A DNA stretch of 64,000 bases, taken from the NCBI GenBank assembly GCA_037957365.1, contig JARHVA010000224.1, forward strand, positions 3,445,501 to 3,509,500. Reading direction: 5' to 3'. The DNA is from Torreya grandis. Taxonomy: Eukaryota > Streptophyta > Pinopsida > Cupressales > Taxaceae. Under the pieces are notes generated by a model that had not been told where the DNA came from, did no database searches, and saw only the letters and a list, made by a program, of their open reading frames with translations. Below are positions 21,839 to 33,861 of the stretch, piece after piece (the stretch's first letter is position 1; the number at the start of each line of letters is the position of its first letter). The translations under genes were made by a program, and so were the position numbers.

Positions 21839-23005
21839 TATAAACACCTAAAACTGACATCAATAACCTCCAAGAGGGCTTCAAACTAATTTCTATCAAA
21901 ATTCACAATTTGGCCTAAAAACACTAAAACACATTAAATGATGTGAACCTATCATATACAAGTGCCAATTTTGGCCAATGTATCCCTAAATATGGTAATG
22001 CATTTTATGAGACATCTAACTTTGATCAAATCATTTTGATTCAAAATGACATTTTACACCTAAGTGCTCTGAATTGCTCTTTTATACCAATTTCTTGCAC
22101 GAGACACGTGCCTTTGTTATTTTGTGTCGACAACATCCTAAATGGGATAATGGATCCAATAAATCTAATATTGCATCCTAATTCCAATCTATTCAAATTT
22201 TGAGCCAATAATATGACATTTTGACCAATTTGATCAATTTGAGCATCAATTGCCAAGATTTGCACCAAAATTGATAAACCATGTTTAAGGCTAATTAATT
22301 TGAATCAAGATCTTATGTGAATTTTCCATGGAACTTGTTGAAGTATTTGTTTTTGAAAATTAATGTTGAGTTTTTGCATCATCAAGTGACATCATTTCTT
22401 GGGAAGGCATCCCTAGGCCATAAATGCATAAAATATTTGATTAAGCCCTCCCATGCCTCTTTAATGACTCTCTATCATAAATATTTATGAGAGAATTTAT
22501 TGATTTTAGAATCCAAAATTGAATGGATTTTTAGCCACACATATTCATCTTGAGATGGATGGTTCAGGGTCATTCTGATTATTTGAGAAAATCTATAAAT
22601 ATAAGGCCTCAAACTCATAATTTTAATCTCTTTTGGTGTAAAGTTATAATGCTAAAAATCTCTCTCAAGCCATTGATGTAGTGTTATCATGCCCAATTTT
22701 TAAGCCAAGCCAAAGTCATCACAAGCCATTGGTGCCAAGGAGAAGAGGAAATAGTCAATCCTCCTTTGATGAAGACTCATTGAGCACAAGCCAAGAAAAC
22801 TACTTCAACAAGCCATTTGAAGCATCTAAGGAAGGTGAAAGGTCATTTGTCTTTTTCATTCTACTTGTGTTTTCCATTTAGTTTTGTTCATTATGCTTCC
22901 CCTTGAGATAGGCTTAAGGTGTTAGCTATTAGTGTGTTATTTTGGATTTTGATTTCATACACTAACACTATACTAATCTCCTCTTATTTCAATCCTATGT
23001 TTATA
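21839..23005 (+). repeat. 5' LTR of element E (1167 bp)
   Basis: It is similar to 59626-60795 from end to end (for example TTAAATGATGTGAACC, TTTATGAGACATC, TCATCAAGTGACATCATTTC and TGATGAAGACTCATTGAGCA). A TATA box TCTATAAATATAAGG at 22592-22606 is in the same place as in the other copy (60382-60396). The start TATAAACACC and the end TTATA are decayed forms of TG...CA; the 3' copy still ends in CACA. Confidence 0.8.
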
Positions 23006-25607
23006 AATGGCACACCCAATTACGATACTATAATACCATGATTTTTCTAATAGAGATATTGTCGATCTGAGTCACAGTATTATGGTTAAACCGTTAGCAA
23101 TTAAGAGACAATACCACAACTCTTATAGTTATGATATTGCAATGTAACTTGCATTATTGTCAATCTATGTAATGATATTATTGATTGTTGTTGATCAACC
23201 CTCGAATTGTGTTAACCAGTCATGGTTTTGTAAAGTTATGGTATTGGACTATGAAGTTGTGGGATTGCACTGTGTGAACTTGAGAGATCAATTTACAAAG
23301 TTATTTATTTCATTTGAAAAAATGTTTCAAGGCTATATAAAATGTTGACCATTTCCTTACAGGGTCTATTTGAAAATTTTCCAAATCATGTTTAATCTAG
23401 TATTTTTAACTTCTTTTTGGGTGCTTAAAAAGGATTAATAAATTTCATTTGGTGCTTAAGGAAACACTTAGATGTTTATTTGAATGATTTTATGCTTGTT
23501 CTTCAAAATTTATACAACTTAAAGCCAAGGGGATAAATAACCACCAAACCTTTCATTTAGTGTTTTAAAATTGAACTCACTTCAAAGCTTTTTTCAAGTT
23601 GTTTATCATTATTTGCTTAGTTAGATTTTGTTTGTTAAAAAAAGAAGGTATGCATGTATGCTCTTCCCCCATCCCTTATAAGTAAATTGTGGGATCAAAA
23701 GTGCCATCTTTATTCTAAAATTACATTAGTCCAAAGATGTAAAAGAGATGTCATGAAGGTTCTCCCCAAGACCCACATGGCTTTAGTGATCTAGAAACAA
23801 CCTTAAATCTCTTTTAATTAGTTATTATTTTTATTGCATCCTTTCTTATGAGGGGGAATTTATTACTTCCCATAAGTTATATAGGGAAGCCTTGAACTAG
23901 GAATTCATCTCTCATCATTATCTTCAATCCCTATCCATAGGGACTATATAAATTGGGATCCCCTCACTAGGATGATGGTTTGAGCAGTTAATCCATCTCT
24001 ATTAGTAAAGGATAAGCCTAAGATGTTTTATTATGTTGGACATCACACTAAATTGAGCAAGTGATGAATGTAGTGATTGTAAAAAGAGCAAGACCTTTTT
24101 ACAACAAGACATATGATATGGACCCAAATGACATGTTCTTTTCTTAAATTTTAACATAAAATTCTTGTGCATCTGATCTATCTAGACATTTGAATACTTG
24201 TTAGTTGAGTTAACCCCTCTTTTCCATACCTTGTTAGTCTAGGACTTAAGATGATTAATTAGTTGATTTATCTTTGTCTTAGATTACTTGGTCTTGTTTG
24301 GAGTCAAAACTATTTGTTAACAAAAGGTTACATAACTAAACACATTATCCACCATTTTCTTGAACAAGGAGGCATTATGTTGCCCAAGTGGAAATCATCT
24401 TTTTCCTTGTTCAAAAATTTATCATAAACTTTGTGTCATATCTTCCATTTTGGTGCAGTTATGCTACCCATTTGAGTCTAGACAATTTGCCCAATTTTAT
24501 TAAAGTCGTTCATTGATAATTTAAATTTGAAATTGCACCTTTATAAGTTCATAAGGTTGAAGTGTTATGTGGGTTCACCATTTGCACAAAACTTGAGGGA
24601 ACTTAGGTTCAATTTCCAATTTAAATTAAGGGCCATTTTTTGACTCATAATCATTATCATCATTTGGTAAGACTCAAGTCATCTTGTGTATCATTCATAC
24701 TTTGAGTCCTAAGATATATTTTATACTACGTTTCCTATTTACCATTTATCTTGAGTCCATTTAATATAAACACTTTTGCCTTATACATTTGTCAAACTTT
24801 GTGTGTGTGTGTGTGATTTGAGTTAAGGAGAGTAGTATTATACTTCCAAATTCATGTTAAACCATTTTGCCTTAGAGTCTTGAAGTAAAAATTTGTCATA
24901 CATTTTTGAGAATTTTAGTGTTGTTATGCTGGTCAAATTATTTTGAAACTTGTTTCATAGGTCTGTGTGCATAGAGTCCAATTTTTTCCAAAATTTCAAA
25001 CCATTTTGAGATTTCTTCATGATGCTTTGTCTAGTGTAGTTATGCCATTCACCTTTATTTAGTTTTTTGGTTGAAAAAGTCTAGTTTGTGCCATTATTTG
25101 GGAGAAAATAAACTATCTCCAAGTGCCTTTTGTTTCATACCTCATACTTATTAATCAAGTTTATGTCCAAGATTCAAATGCCTAGTTTTTGTTGAAAAGT
25201 GTTTCAAATCTATTAGATTAAACATCTCATATTTGTTTAAAGTATTTATTTTGACATTATTTGGCCAAAAGTTCTAGCACATACCTTTGTTTGAGCCAAG
25301 TTTTTGACACTGTGTTCTGATAAAAGACTTAGCAACTTTTATTTTTCCTAGATTAGACTTATTTGAAACACTTTAAACCTAGAATCTAGCATTTCAATTA
25401 TTGGTCCATCTACTTGACCTTTTTGTGTGAGACGTGTAACATTAGACATTTGACATTATCTTGTTTTATCACAAATCATTGCATCAACCTTTTTGGATAT
25501 ACATATCCATCCTTTTGACTATGTTAGATCAAGTTTGAACCTCTTTTTAGACATCACTCTTTTAGAGTTTGTAGAAATTTATACCTTTTGGTTGTGAAAA
25601 ATTTAAC
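23006..25607 (+). other. Leader of element E
   Basis: Two bases after the LTR comes TGGCACACCC (23008), a possible primer-binding site that differs from those of A, F and H. The 2.6-kb leader has no coding signal. It contains degenerate GATATTG-type repeats at 23020-23340, a TATA-like GGGACTATATAAATTGGG at 23938-23955, and a GT run at 24800-24816. The TATA-like site could mark an undetected older LTR fragment, but no matching copy is in the window. Confidence 0.5.
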
Positions 25608-28600
25608 ATGGATCCCAACATGTCTTCCTACACTCGTAGTGGCCTCATGTATAATTTGGTACTTAGTAATGTGGTTGGACAAGAATAAATGGTTCAAGAC
25701 CCCTATACAGACAATGTTGATTATGATTAGGATCCTTATCCATCTTATACCACTCAAATAGGGGCACAAAACCAAGACCTATTGGCTCATTATTTGGTTA
25801 ACACACCTCTATACTTAGAGCAAGATCATGAGATAAAAAAACAATACCTAGTTGTAGTACCTACAGTTGAGGAACCATTTCCTCAACAACCATACTATGT
25901 TACTACACCATCAACATATGATCCTTATCTATTTAAGTGTCACTTATTGGAAAAAAAAGATGAGATTTTGGTTAGAGCTATAGAAGTAGTGGCTAAGTTT
26001 CTAACATATTTCCCCCATGAGAATTTACCAACTATAAAAAGAATGCCTCACACCATATTGTATAAACAATAGGCTTCTTCTATCAATCCTTTAGATCTAG
26101 CCCCAATGGAATATTAGGACCCTAGTATGCTTATTAAAGGAAATGAACTCATAGAGGATCACTTTATACAAATATAAATAGCATACCAAATTTACTTAAA
26201 CCTGGTGCATAATTTTAATCAAATGACCATGTCAAATAGGCCTCTCATAGATTTAGTTCCTTCAATAGGAGTGTTATAGAACTAAATGGTCAAGACAATC
26301 AGGGTATAAACCCATTCATGCAAAACACTTCAATAATATTTTTTTCATACCCAAACCATCAAAGAAGTGTCTTATGCTTCTACATAGAGTATTCAGAAAA
26401 ACAAGTGGACAATGTACAAGCAATATCCAATCCAAACCAAAGTAGTGTGAGTACAAAAACAACTAGTCTACAAATAAGTGTACCTTTAGTTAACACCATC
26501 AGTAGTTTTTTAAATCAAGGAGTCATATTTTTTACATCCCAAACTTAACCAAATACTACCATCAATATTCAACCAATTACTTCTTCAAGCACTCAACCAA
26601 TAGGGTTAAGTAGCCATCCAACAACCCATGTTGTGCCTCAATAATAGAATGTGATGAATCCTACTCCTCCCTAATAGGCAACGAGTAGTGTTCCACAAAA
26701 ATAGGCACAATTAAACATACCAATGTATCAGAGGTAGAACATATTTCCACCTCAATAAGGGGCAACCAATGTTCCACCTCACCATGTAGTAGCGAACATA
26801 CTTCTTTTCTCATAGTGAATATACCAGTTCAAATCTAAACAATGTTTAATTAATAATATATGACTATTGGTTAGAAACAAATTTTGAATATCCAATATGA
26901 GTCCACTTCCCAACTGGGATTCACCCGACAAAGAGGTTCCAATGTTCCTCAAGTATGATAAGGAAACCTTTACCTTTTGTGTAGAACGTGCCACTAGTTC
27001 AAAGATAGGGTCTTGGTTTAAAATTCCCTCCTCAACAACAAGGTTATATTAGTTAGTAACATGTCCTTATCCAACCTTAATAGGAAAAATACAACCATAT
27101 TCCTCTATCCCAACCTTAAAATCCTCAAAACCAAGCTCACATATCTAACCCTAAGTAGAATATTGCACTGTAGTATGTATAATTTCAATAATCAAAACCT
27201 AATCCACCTATGCATATTCCTAGTCTATTTCCCAACCAAAAAAAATACCCAAACAAATACCTCTATCATACCTCAATCAAAGTGTTCCACTTGTGACCAC
27301 TCAACTATCTACCCAAGCCAATGTTACACCTCAAACCAATGTTCCCTCTAGTTTCCTAGACCATGAACTGCAACAGATAAAGGATGCGATTGTTGCCATC
27401 CAAGGTGGGAAATAAACCAAAAATTTTAAGTTGGGTGATATGTTTTATTATCCATTTAACATGGAGTACTTATAAATACCATTTCCTCTAGGATATTAAC
27501 CACCAAAAATTGACAAATACAAAGGGAAAGGTGACCCTAAATCCTATTTATAGATTTTTTTGTTGCATGTCAGTTGATGGCATATAATGACATATAAATT
27601 GTATTTTTTTTCCCAAAGAGTCTAGCAGGACAAGCCTTGGAGTGGTTCTTGAAGTTTCCCAAGAATTCAATTTTAGATTTTGATGATCTTTTAGATAAGT
27701 TTGTGTAGTATTTTTCATATAATCTCAAGCATGAGATTTCACTAGTCGACTTGACATAGGATATTCAAAAGGTCCATGAAATTTTTGCAAGTTATCTATA
27801 GTGATAGAGAGCCCTTGAAATATTATTCACTCGCATCTTACCAAACAAATAATTAGCCACTATTTTTACCAGAAAATTGCATAATGATATATCTTATCAT
27901 CTAGAGCTGCAATGTGCACATACCTTTAAAGAGATCATGGATAAAGGTTTATTGATCGAGCGATCCCTTATTAACAAAGGGATCATCAAGCTTACTTCAT
28001 CAAATAAAAATCAAGGTACGAATCAAGGAAATGGCCAAAACTAACATCAAGTCCAAGCATAAACATCACAACCAGCACAAGCCAATAATAATGATATACC
28101 AAAGAAATTAAATCGTAAGAAAAATGTTATTGGAAATGGAGTAACAGAATCAAGACATGTCCAAATGATGAAAACACTATCTACTCAGCTTATGAAGCAT
28201 ATGGAAATTACACCTAGCCCAACATATTTTCAGCAAATGTAGCAAGCACAACAACCTAGTCCCATGCAATAAATACAATAACCTTGGCCACTACAAGTTC
28301 TTCCTCCTAGGAGAATAGTGCTTACTCATCATGTTTTTATTGACTTTGGAGAACCTATTGAATTTATGTTTCTCAAGCTCACCACTACTATATATGATTA
28401 GTTGGCCTATACTAAAACATTATCCTTAGGGCATTCTTTTTCTTTATTGGTACCACCACAATGAATTTTGTGAATATCATCGGGTTAGGATAATTTTCAC
28501 CATTGTGTGCAAATCAAACATTTAATTCAGATTATGTTGGAGAATGGGGAGATAACATTATATGGTTTTAATTCCACTTCTAATCATAAACTTAGAATCT

Positions 28601-28625
28601 TTAAAAACCCTTTCCCACAACATAG
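25608..28625 (+). pseudogene. Gag polyprotein of element E
   Basis: The first ATG of a long, stop-broken plus frame is at 25608 (MDPNMSSYTRSGLMYNLV). The N-terminal half is rich in Pro, Gln, Asn, Thr and Tyr and lacks known motifs. The gag core lies at 27500-28010: PPKIDKYKGKGDPKSYL, FPKSLAGQALEWFLKFPKNS, DLLDKFV, YNLKHEISLVDL and TFKEIMDKGLLIERSLINKG, all in the order of Tat gag. Near 28480-28570 is a decayed zinc-finger-like segment with HHCVQIKHLIQIMLENGEIT, matching the usual LK-x-x-IQ-x-LI-x-x-G-x-I tail. Frame changes occur at least between the core halves. The length is large for gag but normal for Ogre-like elements. Confidence 0.78.
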
Positions 28626-29430
28626 AAACTAACCACAATAACAATAATAGTAACAACGACTAGTACAATAGCAACAATTTCAACAACCAAGGCTGAACCA
28701 ACAACATAACCAAAAACATCTAAATAATGGATAGAACTAAAGTTGGAATGGTAATAACTAACATACCTACCATGTAGTTACACATGACCAAAATAGGGTT
28801 GTAGGTCGTATTAATACCATCTCCATCAATCTAAGACCAAATACCAATCAATCAAGACCTTTGCTAAACAATGTCAATCAACCAACTCAAAGTGATAATT
28901 ATTCCTTAACTTAGACCACATATAAGTGTACCAAAAAATAGGGATTACTAATTTTGGACCTTATAATGATAACTCATCATTTCCTCATGACCATGCACAA
29001 GTGCACCAACAATTGAGACTTATCATATCTGGTCCCCTGCCATTACCATCATTTGTTAAATATCATGGTCATGTGTTTAATCTTGATTATGTACTCACAA
29101 CTCAAAGGTTGAAGATTACCATCTTAGACCCACAACCATCTACCACTTTGCCCATCACCCAACTAGCTATTCAACCTTAGAATAAGCCATTTAACACTGA
29201 CCAAGAAAATAAGTTTGACATTGTGGTACAATTTCAAAAGACACTAACTTAGATCTCTATTTTAGATTTATTACATACATTGATAATCCAGAAAAACATT
29301 TTGAATGAGTTCCTTAGACAATCCATTATTTTAAGTGACATATCCCCTGACAAATTTCATGCTTTGGTTGGACACCTACCTCAAACCCAACAAGTCACTT
29401 TCAACCAAAGCAATATGTCATCCCTTGGCC
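28626..29430 (+). pseudogene. Gln/Asn-rich gag-protease linker of element E
   Basis: At 28630-28700 the frame reads as a run of CAA codons interrupted by TAA and TAG, that is, a decayed polyglutamine tract. Further on, KFDIVVQFQKTLT and ISILDLLHT (about 29215-29280), then SPDKFHALVGHL (29346), match the linker that precedes the Tat protease. A run ending LHNNPLYIEIFIKWYKVKR leads into the protease. Confidence 0.65.
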
Positions 29431-29860
29431 CATTGCATAACAACCCCTTATACATTGAAATTTTCATAAAGTGGTACAAAGTGAAACGTGTCCTTATAGA
29501 TAAGATCAGGTCTAAACATTGTATCTCTAAAGCTCATCAAGATTCTCAAGTATAGAACAATAGATCTTAAAGTAGAGACAATGACCATCAAAGCCTACGA
29601 TAATGAAGAATAAGAATCACAAGGCACAATTTATTTTCTAGTTATCCTGGGGTTCTTGACCCATGATACACTTTGCCATGTGATAGATCTCGATTTGTCA
29701 AAAAAAAATTTTGGGTAGACCTTGGTTGCATGAAATTCATGTAGTCCCTTCGACGTTGCACTAATGTATCAAGTTCTCCCATTTAGGGATGGAATTTTGT
29801 ATACCAAGAGATTTGCATCCATACAAGCACTGTAAATACTTAAGAGGTTGATTTCAAGAG
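29431..29860 (+). pseudogene. Aspartic protease of element E
   Basis: LHNNPLYIEIFIKWYKVKRV is followed by LIDKIRS (Asp codon at 29499), where Tat proteases have V-L-x-D-G-G-S. The catalytic Asp is present but the two glycines are lost. After a frame change, LHEIHVVPSTLH and IKFSHLGMEFCIPRDLH (about 29740-29820) match the end of the domain, where the family reads WIH-x-x-x-AVPSTLHQ-x-IKF. The product would cleave the polyprotein; the changed active-site loop and frameshift make it inactive. Confidence 0.72.
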
Positions 29861-30239
29861 CTATAACTATCATTTTGGCATGAATCCAGTGGCTAAGTAG
29901 GATAAGAGAAAGGCAATACTTCTTGATTTACTAGAGGATAATTGCATTGATCCTAATACCCTTGATTCCCTTTCACACATACCATCTCTTAAGATATCCA
30001 ATCATTATAACATCTCACCTAATGGCCTAGGAGAGTATTTGACCCATGATACCTTTCACATTTCAAACCTTCCACATAACATAAATTCCTTTGAAAGACC
30101 TAAATCCAAGCCACTTCATCCAAAATGGTAATAAAAGTGAAAAGTTAAAAAGTATAATCCAGGACCCATCATGTTTATACCAACCTCTAGCCTAGAATAG
30201 GACCCTCTCAAAGGGGATGAATCATGGTTATATAATGAC

Positions 30240-30572
30240 AAGCAGGCCAATTGTTATGAGAATACAAAGTATACTATTCCAAATAGGATCATGAAGAATC
30301 AAGACTATGAAGGAAGAGGCCTTGGACCTAATCAACAAGAAACACTTGAGTTGATTTCCATGACCAAATACAAAGGGCCCTATAAACTTGGATTTAAATT
30401 GCCTAGGGGTGACCCCATGTACCTTAATCATGTTCCATTGCCATCAATTAGTAATGAGGATGCTGGTAGCAAAATAGAGTCTGATCATAGCCTTTTTGAT
30501 GACTTAGTCGAGACTAACCTATTTAACCCTCATTTGATTTTCACCCTTAGCCCAGTCATTCATCATAACTGA
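30240..30572 (+). pseudogene. G-patch-like segment between protease and RT of element E
   Basis: NRIMKNQDYEGRGLGPNQQ (from about 30282) followed by KYKGPYKLGFKLP has the pattern of a G-patch: aromatic, GxGLG, then a second glycine-rich stretch ending LGF. Tat and Ogre polyproteins often have such a segment in this place. G-patches generally bind RNA or RNA helicases. After it comes an acidic stretch (SNEDAGSKIESDHSLFDDLV) that belongs to the linker before RT. Confidence 0.6.
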
Positions 30573-31047
30573 CTACTATTATATTATCCCCAACTGATAG
30601 ACTAGGACCAACAAGAGTCCAACATGTAAATTGATGAGTTTCAAAACAATGAGGCTTTCTATGATTTTCTAGGCCTTAGAGACAATGCTCCATTAGGGAA
30701 CCATAAATCAGGGTTCTCAATCAAGTTAGATCTTGAGTCCTATTTTAGAGAGCGGATGAACATCCTTAGCCAAAAAAAAAAGAATTAAAACATTGAGGTC
30801 CCAAAGTGAAAACCTCTTTGAGGTGATTTTTGACCAAGGAAAAAGTAAATAAAAATGCCAATATAGTGGTTAAAACCTATTTTAGGTGCCATTAAATGGG
30901 GATGGTCAACCTTATTTAAACATAGCTCAGGAGACCACCAATGATGAACTTATCTATGAGTTTGAGTTCAATTTTAAAGAACAATAAGATTTTGATTGAA
31001 TCAATTAGGAGTTTCCAATAGTTTTTGTTACATATCCAAACCTTCAA

Positions 31048-32690
31048 TTGGGGGAATTTGATTCATCATGCCTAGGGGGACTTGAAGAGCCAATCCTAAT
31101 AGAGGAATCTATTGTTACCAATCAGTTAATATCATCGCCAACTATCCTTAATGATAGCTCAACCCTTCTAGTAGAGGACACAACAGAGGTGAACATCGGG
31201 TCCCCAGATGACCCAAAGTGGATTAAACTAGGTGTGTCCCTTAATGAGAAGGAGTGTGAAGTCCTTACATCCCTTTTAAGAGAATTTAATAACATATTTG
31301 TATGGGCATATTTTGGCATGCCAGGTTTGGACCCCACCTTGGTTTTACACCACCTTATGGTAAATCTTGATGCCAAACCAATGAAAGAAAATTTACGTAA
31401 GATGCATCCCTGCATTACTATATTAGTGAAGATAGAGTTAGAAAAACTCTTGGAATTAGGATGTATTTGATCGATCAACTATTCAAAGTGGATCTCTAAT
31501 GTTATGCCAGTTTATAGAAATCCAAAAGGAATCAAAATCTATACTAATTTCCATGATATAAATAAAACTTGCCCTAAAGATGATTTTTCATTTCCAAACA
31601 TTGATATGATTTTTGACTTCATAGCGGGTTATGAAATGCTTTCATTAATGAATGAATTTTCAAGGTACAAACAGATCAAGATAACACCAGAAGATCAACA
31701 TAATATAGCATTCACCACTCTATGAGGAACATTTTGTTATTAGGGTATACCATTTGGTGTTAAAAACATAGGGGCCACCTATCAAAGAGCCATGACCATC
31801 ATATTTCATGATATGATGTATGACATTGTTAAATACTATGTCAATTTTCTTGATAAATCAAAGACCAGGGTGGATCATCCAATAGTGTTTTGAAGAATAT
31901 TTGAAAGATTGTATCAGTACAAAGTTAGACTTAATCTTAAGAAGTGTGTTTTTAGAGTCACATCAAGAAAATTTCTAGGCTTCATTATGTCTTATTGAGG
32001 CATTGAAGTTGATCCAACCAAAGTCCAAGCCATAACAAAGATGCTACCACTAACTAATTTGAAGTAGCTCCGTAGTTTGTAGGAAAAAATCTAGTCTATT
32101 TGATGGTTCATATCATAGTTAGCTAATAAATTCCATCATTTTATGCATCTTCTGAAGAAGCGAATCAGATTTCAATGGGATGATCACTTCCAAACAACTT
32201 TTTAGAAATTGAAGGACTATCTAGCGAATCCACCTATTTTGTTGCCTCTTATGCATGGACAACCATTTTTACTGTATCTATCTACTACTGACCATACCTT
32301 GGGGGCACTTTTGGCTCAGCATAATGATAATGGAAAATAACATGTCATGTATTACTTAAGTCATACACTATTTGCATATGAACATAATTATATGCCCATA
32401 GATAAATCCTATTTAGCCATGGTCTTTGTAGCTCAAAAATTGCACCATTACATGTTAAACAATAAGACCATGGTTATTTTAAAAGTAGATCCACTCAAGT
32501 ATCTACTATCTAAAATAGTTTTACAAGTTTGTATGGCCAAATATATCATGTTTCTCAGTGAGTTTGACATCAAGTATGTCAACCAAAAATACATTAAGAG
32601 GCAAATTATTATAGATTAGCTTGTTGAAGCATCCCTTACCAATATGAGATTGCTCACATTTTAATTTCTTGATGAATACATAATGACCGT
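31048..32690 (+). pseudogene. Reverse transcriptase and RNase H of element E
   Basis: The linker EFDSSCLGGLEEP leads to LREFNNIFVWAYFGMPGLDP (about 31285). RT blocks follow: MHPCITILVKIELEKLLELG (31400), INKTCPKDDFSFPNIDMIFD, GYEMLSLMNEFSRYKQIKI (31627), IPFGVKNIGATYQRAM (31749), then YYVNFLD near 31834 where the active-site YVDD is expected, and LNLKKCVFRVTSRKFLGFIM. RNase H continues with PFLLYLSTTDHTLGALLAQH (32262) and YYLSHTLFAYEHNYMPIDKS (32350). Two Asp of the RT active site are changed to Asn and Phe. Stops cluster in 32060-32110 at places where CAG or CGA would be expected. Confidence 0.85.
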
Positions 32691-33160
32691 CATTGACACA
32701 CCTCTTGAGGAACAACACTAGAAGATATATTTTGATGGATCATTTATAGCACATGGATCGAGGGTAGGCCTTTTGTTCTTAAAACTATAAGGGGATCTAA
32801 TTACCAAGTCATTCAAAATAATTTTTCCTTGTACAAACAACATGGTCGAATATGAAGCACTTGTTGTAGGGATTTAAAAAGTGGTAGAATGGAATATATC
32901 TCATCTCAAGGTTTATGGTGATTCTTAGTTAATCATCAATCATGTACATACCACTTTCAGACTAAGGATGACAAGTTGGTTCCATACAAGGCCATGGTTT
33001 ACACTCTCAAATGATAGATTGTTGAAATTTAGTTTGAGCATATACCAAGGGAAGTAATAGAACTATAGATGATATGGCTACTATTAGATCTTTGATTCAC
33101 CAAATAGACAAGGCTAAAGAATATCAGTTCCTTGTCAAGAATTTATTAGCGCCAACTCAT
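32691..33160 (+). pseudogene. Second (archaeal-type) RNase H of element E
   Basis: IYFDGSFIAHGSRVGLLFLK (about 32727) then CTNNMVEYEALVVGI (32832) and LKVYGDS (about 32910) are the three acidic blocks of the extra RNase H found in Tat elements: Asp in FDGS, Glu in EYEAL and Asp in GDS. All three acidic residues remain, though stops follow VVGI and GDS. It lies between RT-RNase H and integrase, as in Tat/Ogre. Confidence 0.75.
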
Positions 33161-33329
33161 GAACCTTCAACTATCACAATGATTTGTGATATTGTTGGTC
33201 CCAGCTCTATTTAGTGTTTAGACCTTTACAACTATCTCCATGACCAAATTACACCACCTAACTTATCTCAAAAATAATCTAAAGCCTTCATCCAATAAAC
33301 TACTCATTATACCTTACGTTTTGATGGAA

Positions 33330-33861
33330 CTCTACTTTATGTTTAACTTTAGTAGAATTTACACTAGAATTATGGGAAGTTCACGAAGGAGTATGTGGAG
33401 CCCACACTAGTGGGGTTGTCCTGTCCAAAAAACTCTTGTGTCTTGGTTATTATTGGCCCACGATGGATGCATATGTGAAGATGTGTGACAAGTTTCAATG
33501 GCATGCCAATATGATTCATACCCTAGCCAATAATTTAAAACCAATGTTGACACCATGGCCATTTTCTATATAGAGCCTCTACCTCATTATAAATATCAAT
33601 CCCACCTCATCTGATGGCCATAAACATATCCTTACCGCCACCAAATATTTCACTAAGTGGTTTGAAACTATACCCCTCACTTACGTGACTGGAAATCAAA
33701 TTTCCAAGTTCATTTTAAATTACCTCATTTATCATTATGATATCCATTCTAAATTTATATTTGATAATGGAAGATCATTTAAGAACAAGGATATTGAGAA
33801 GCTATGCACTGAATATAACATCACATAACACTTTTCTATGACATATTACCCTCAAGGTAAT
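33330..33861 (+). pseudogene. Integrase of element E, N-terminal part
   Basis: WEVHEGVCGAHTSGVVLSKK (about 33376) and LLCLGYYWPTMDAYVKMCDK carry the zinc-binding region. The core continues with TKYFTKWFETIPLTYVTGNQ (about 33640) and FIFDNGRSFKNKDIEKLC (33750), where FDNG holds the second catalytic Asp. The frame reaches the YYPQG block at 33856 and is then cut by the solo LTR G, directly after GTAAT. It resumes at 38245. Confidence 0.8.
33857..33861. repeat. Target-site duplication of solo LTR G, left copy
   Basis: GTAAT at 33857-33861 is repeated exactly at 38245-38249. Both copies fall on the same codons of the E integrase. Confidence 0.85.

Noticed and set aside
21839..23005. The two 1.17-kb repeats as independent solo LTRs
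   Set aside because: The right copy has a polypurine tract directly before it, the pair share GCCAT/ACCAT flanks, and a same-strand Tat gag-pol lies between them, so one element is the simpler reading.
24800..24816. GT run as a regulatory or Z-DNA element
   Set aside because: A short microsatellite of a kind common in plant DNA, with no other support.
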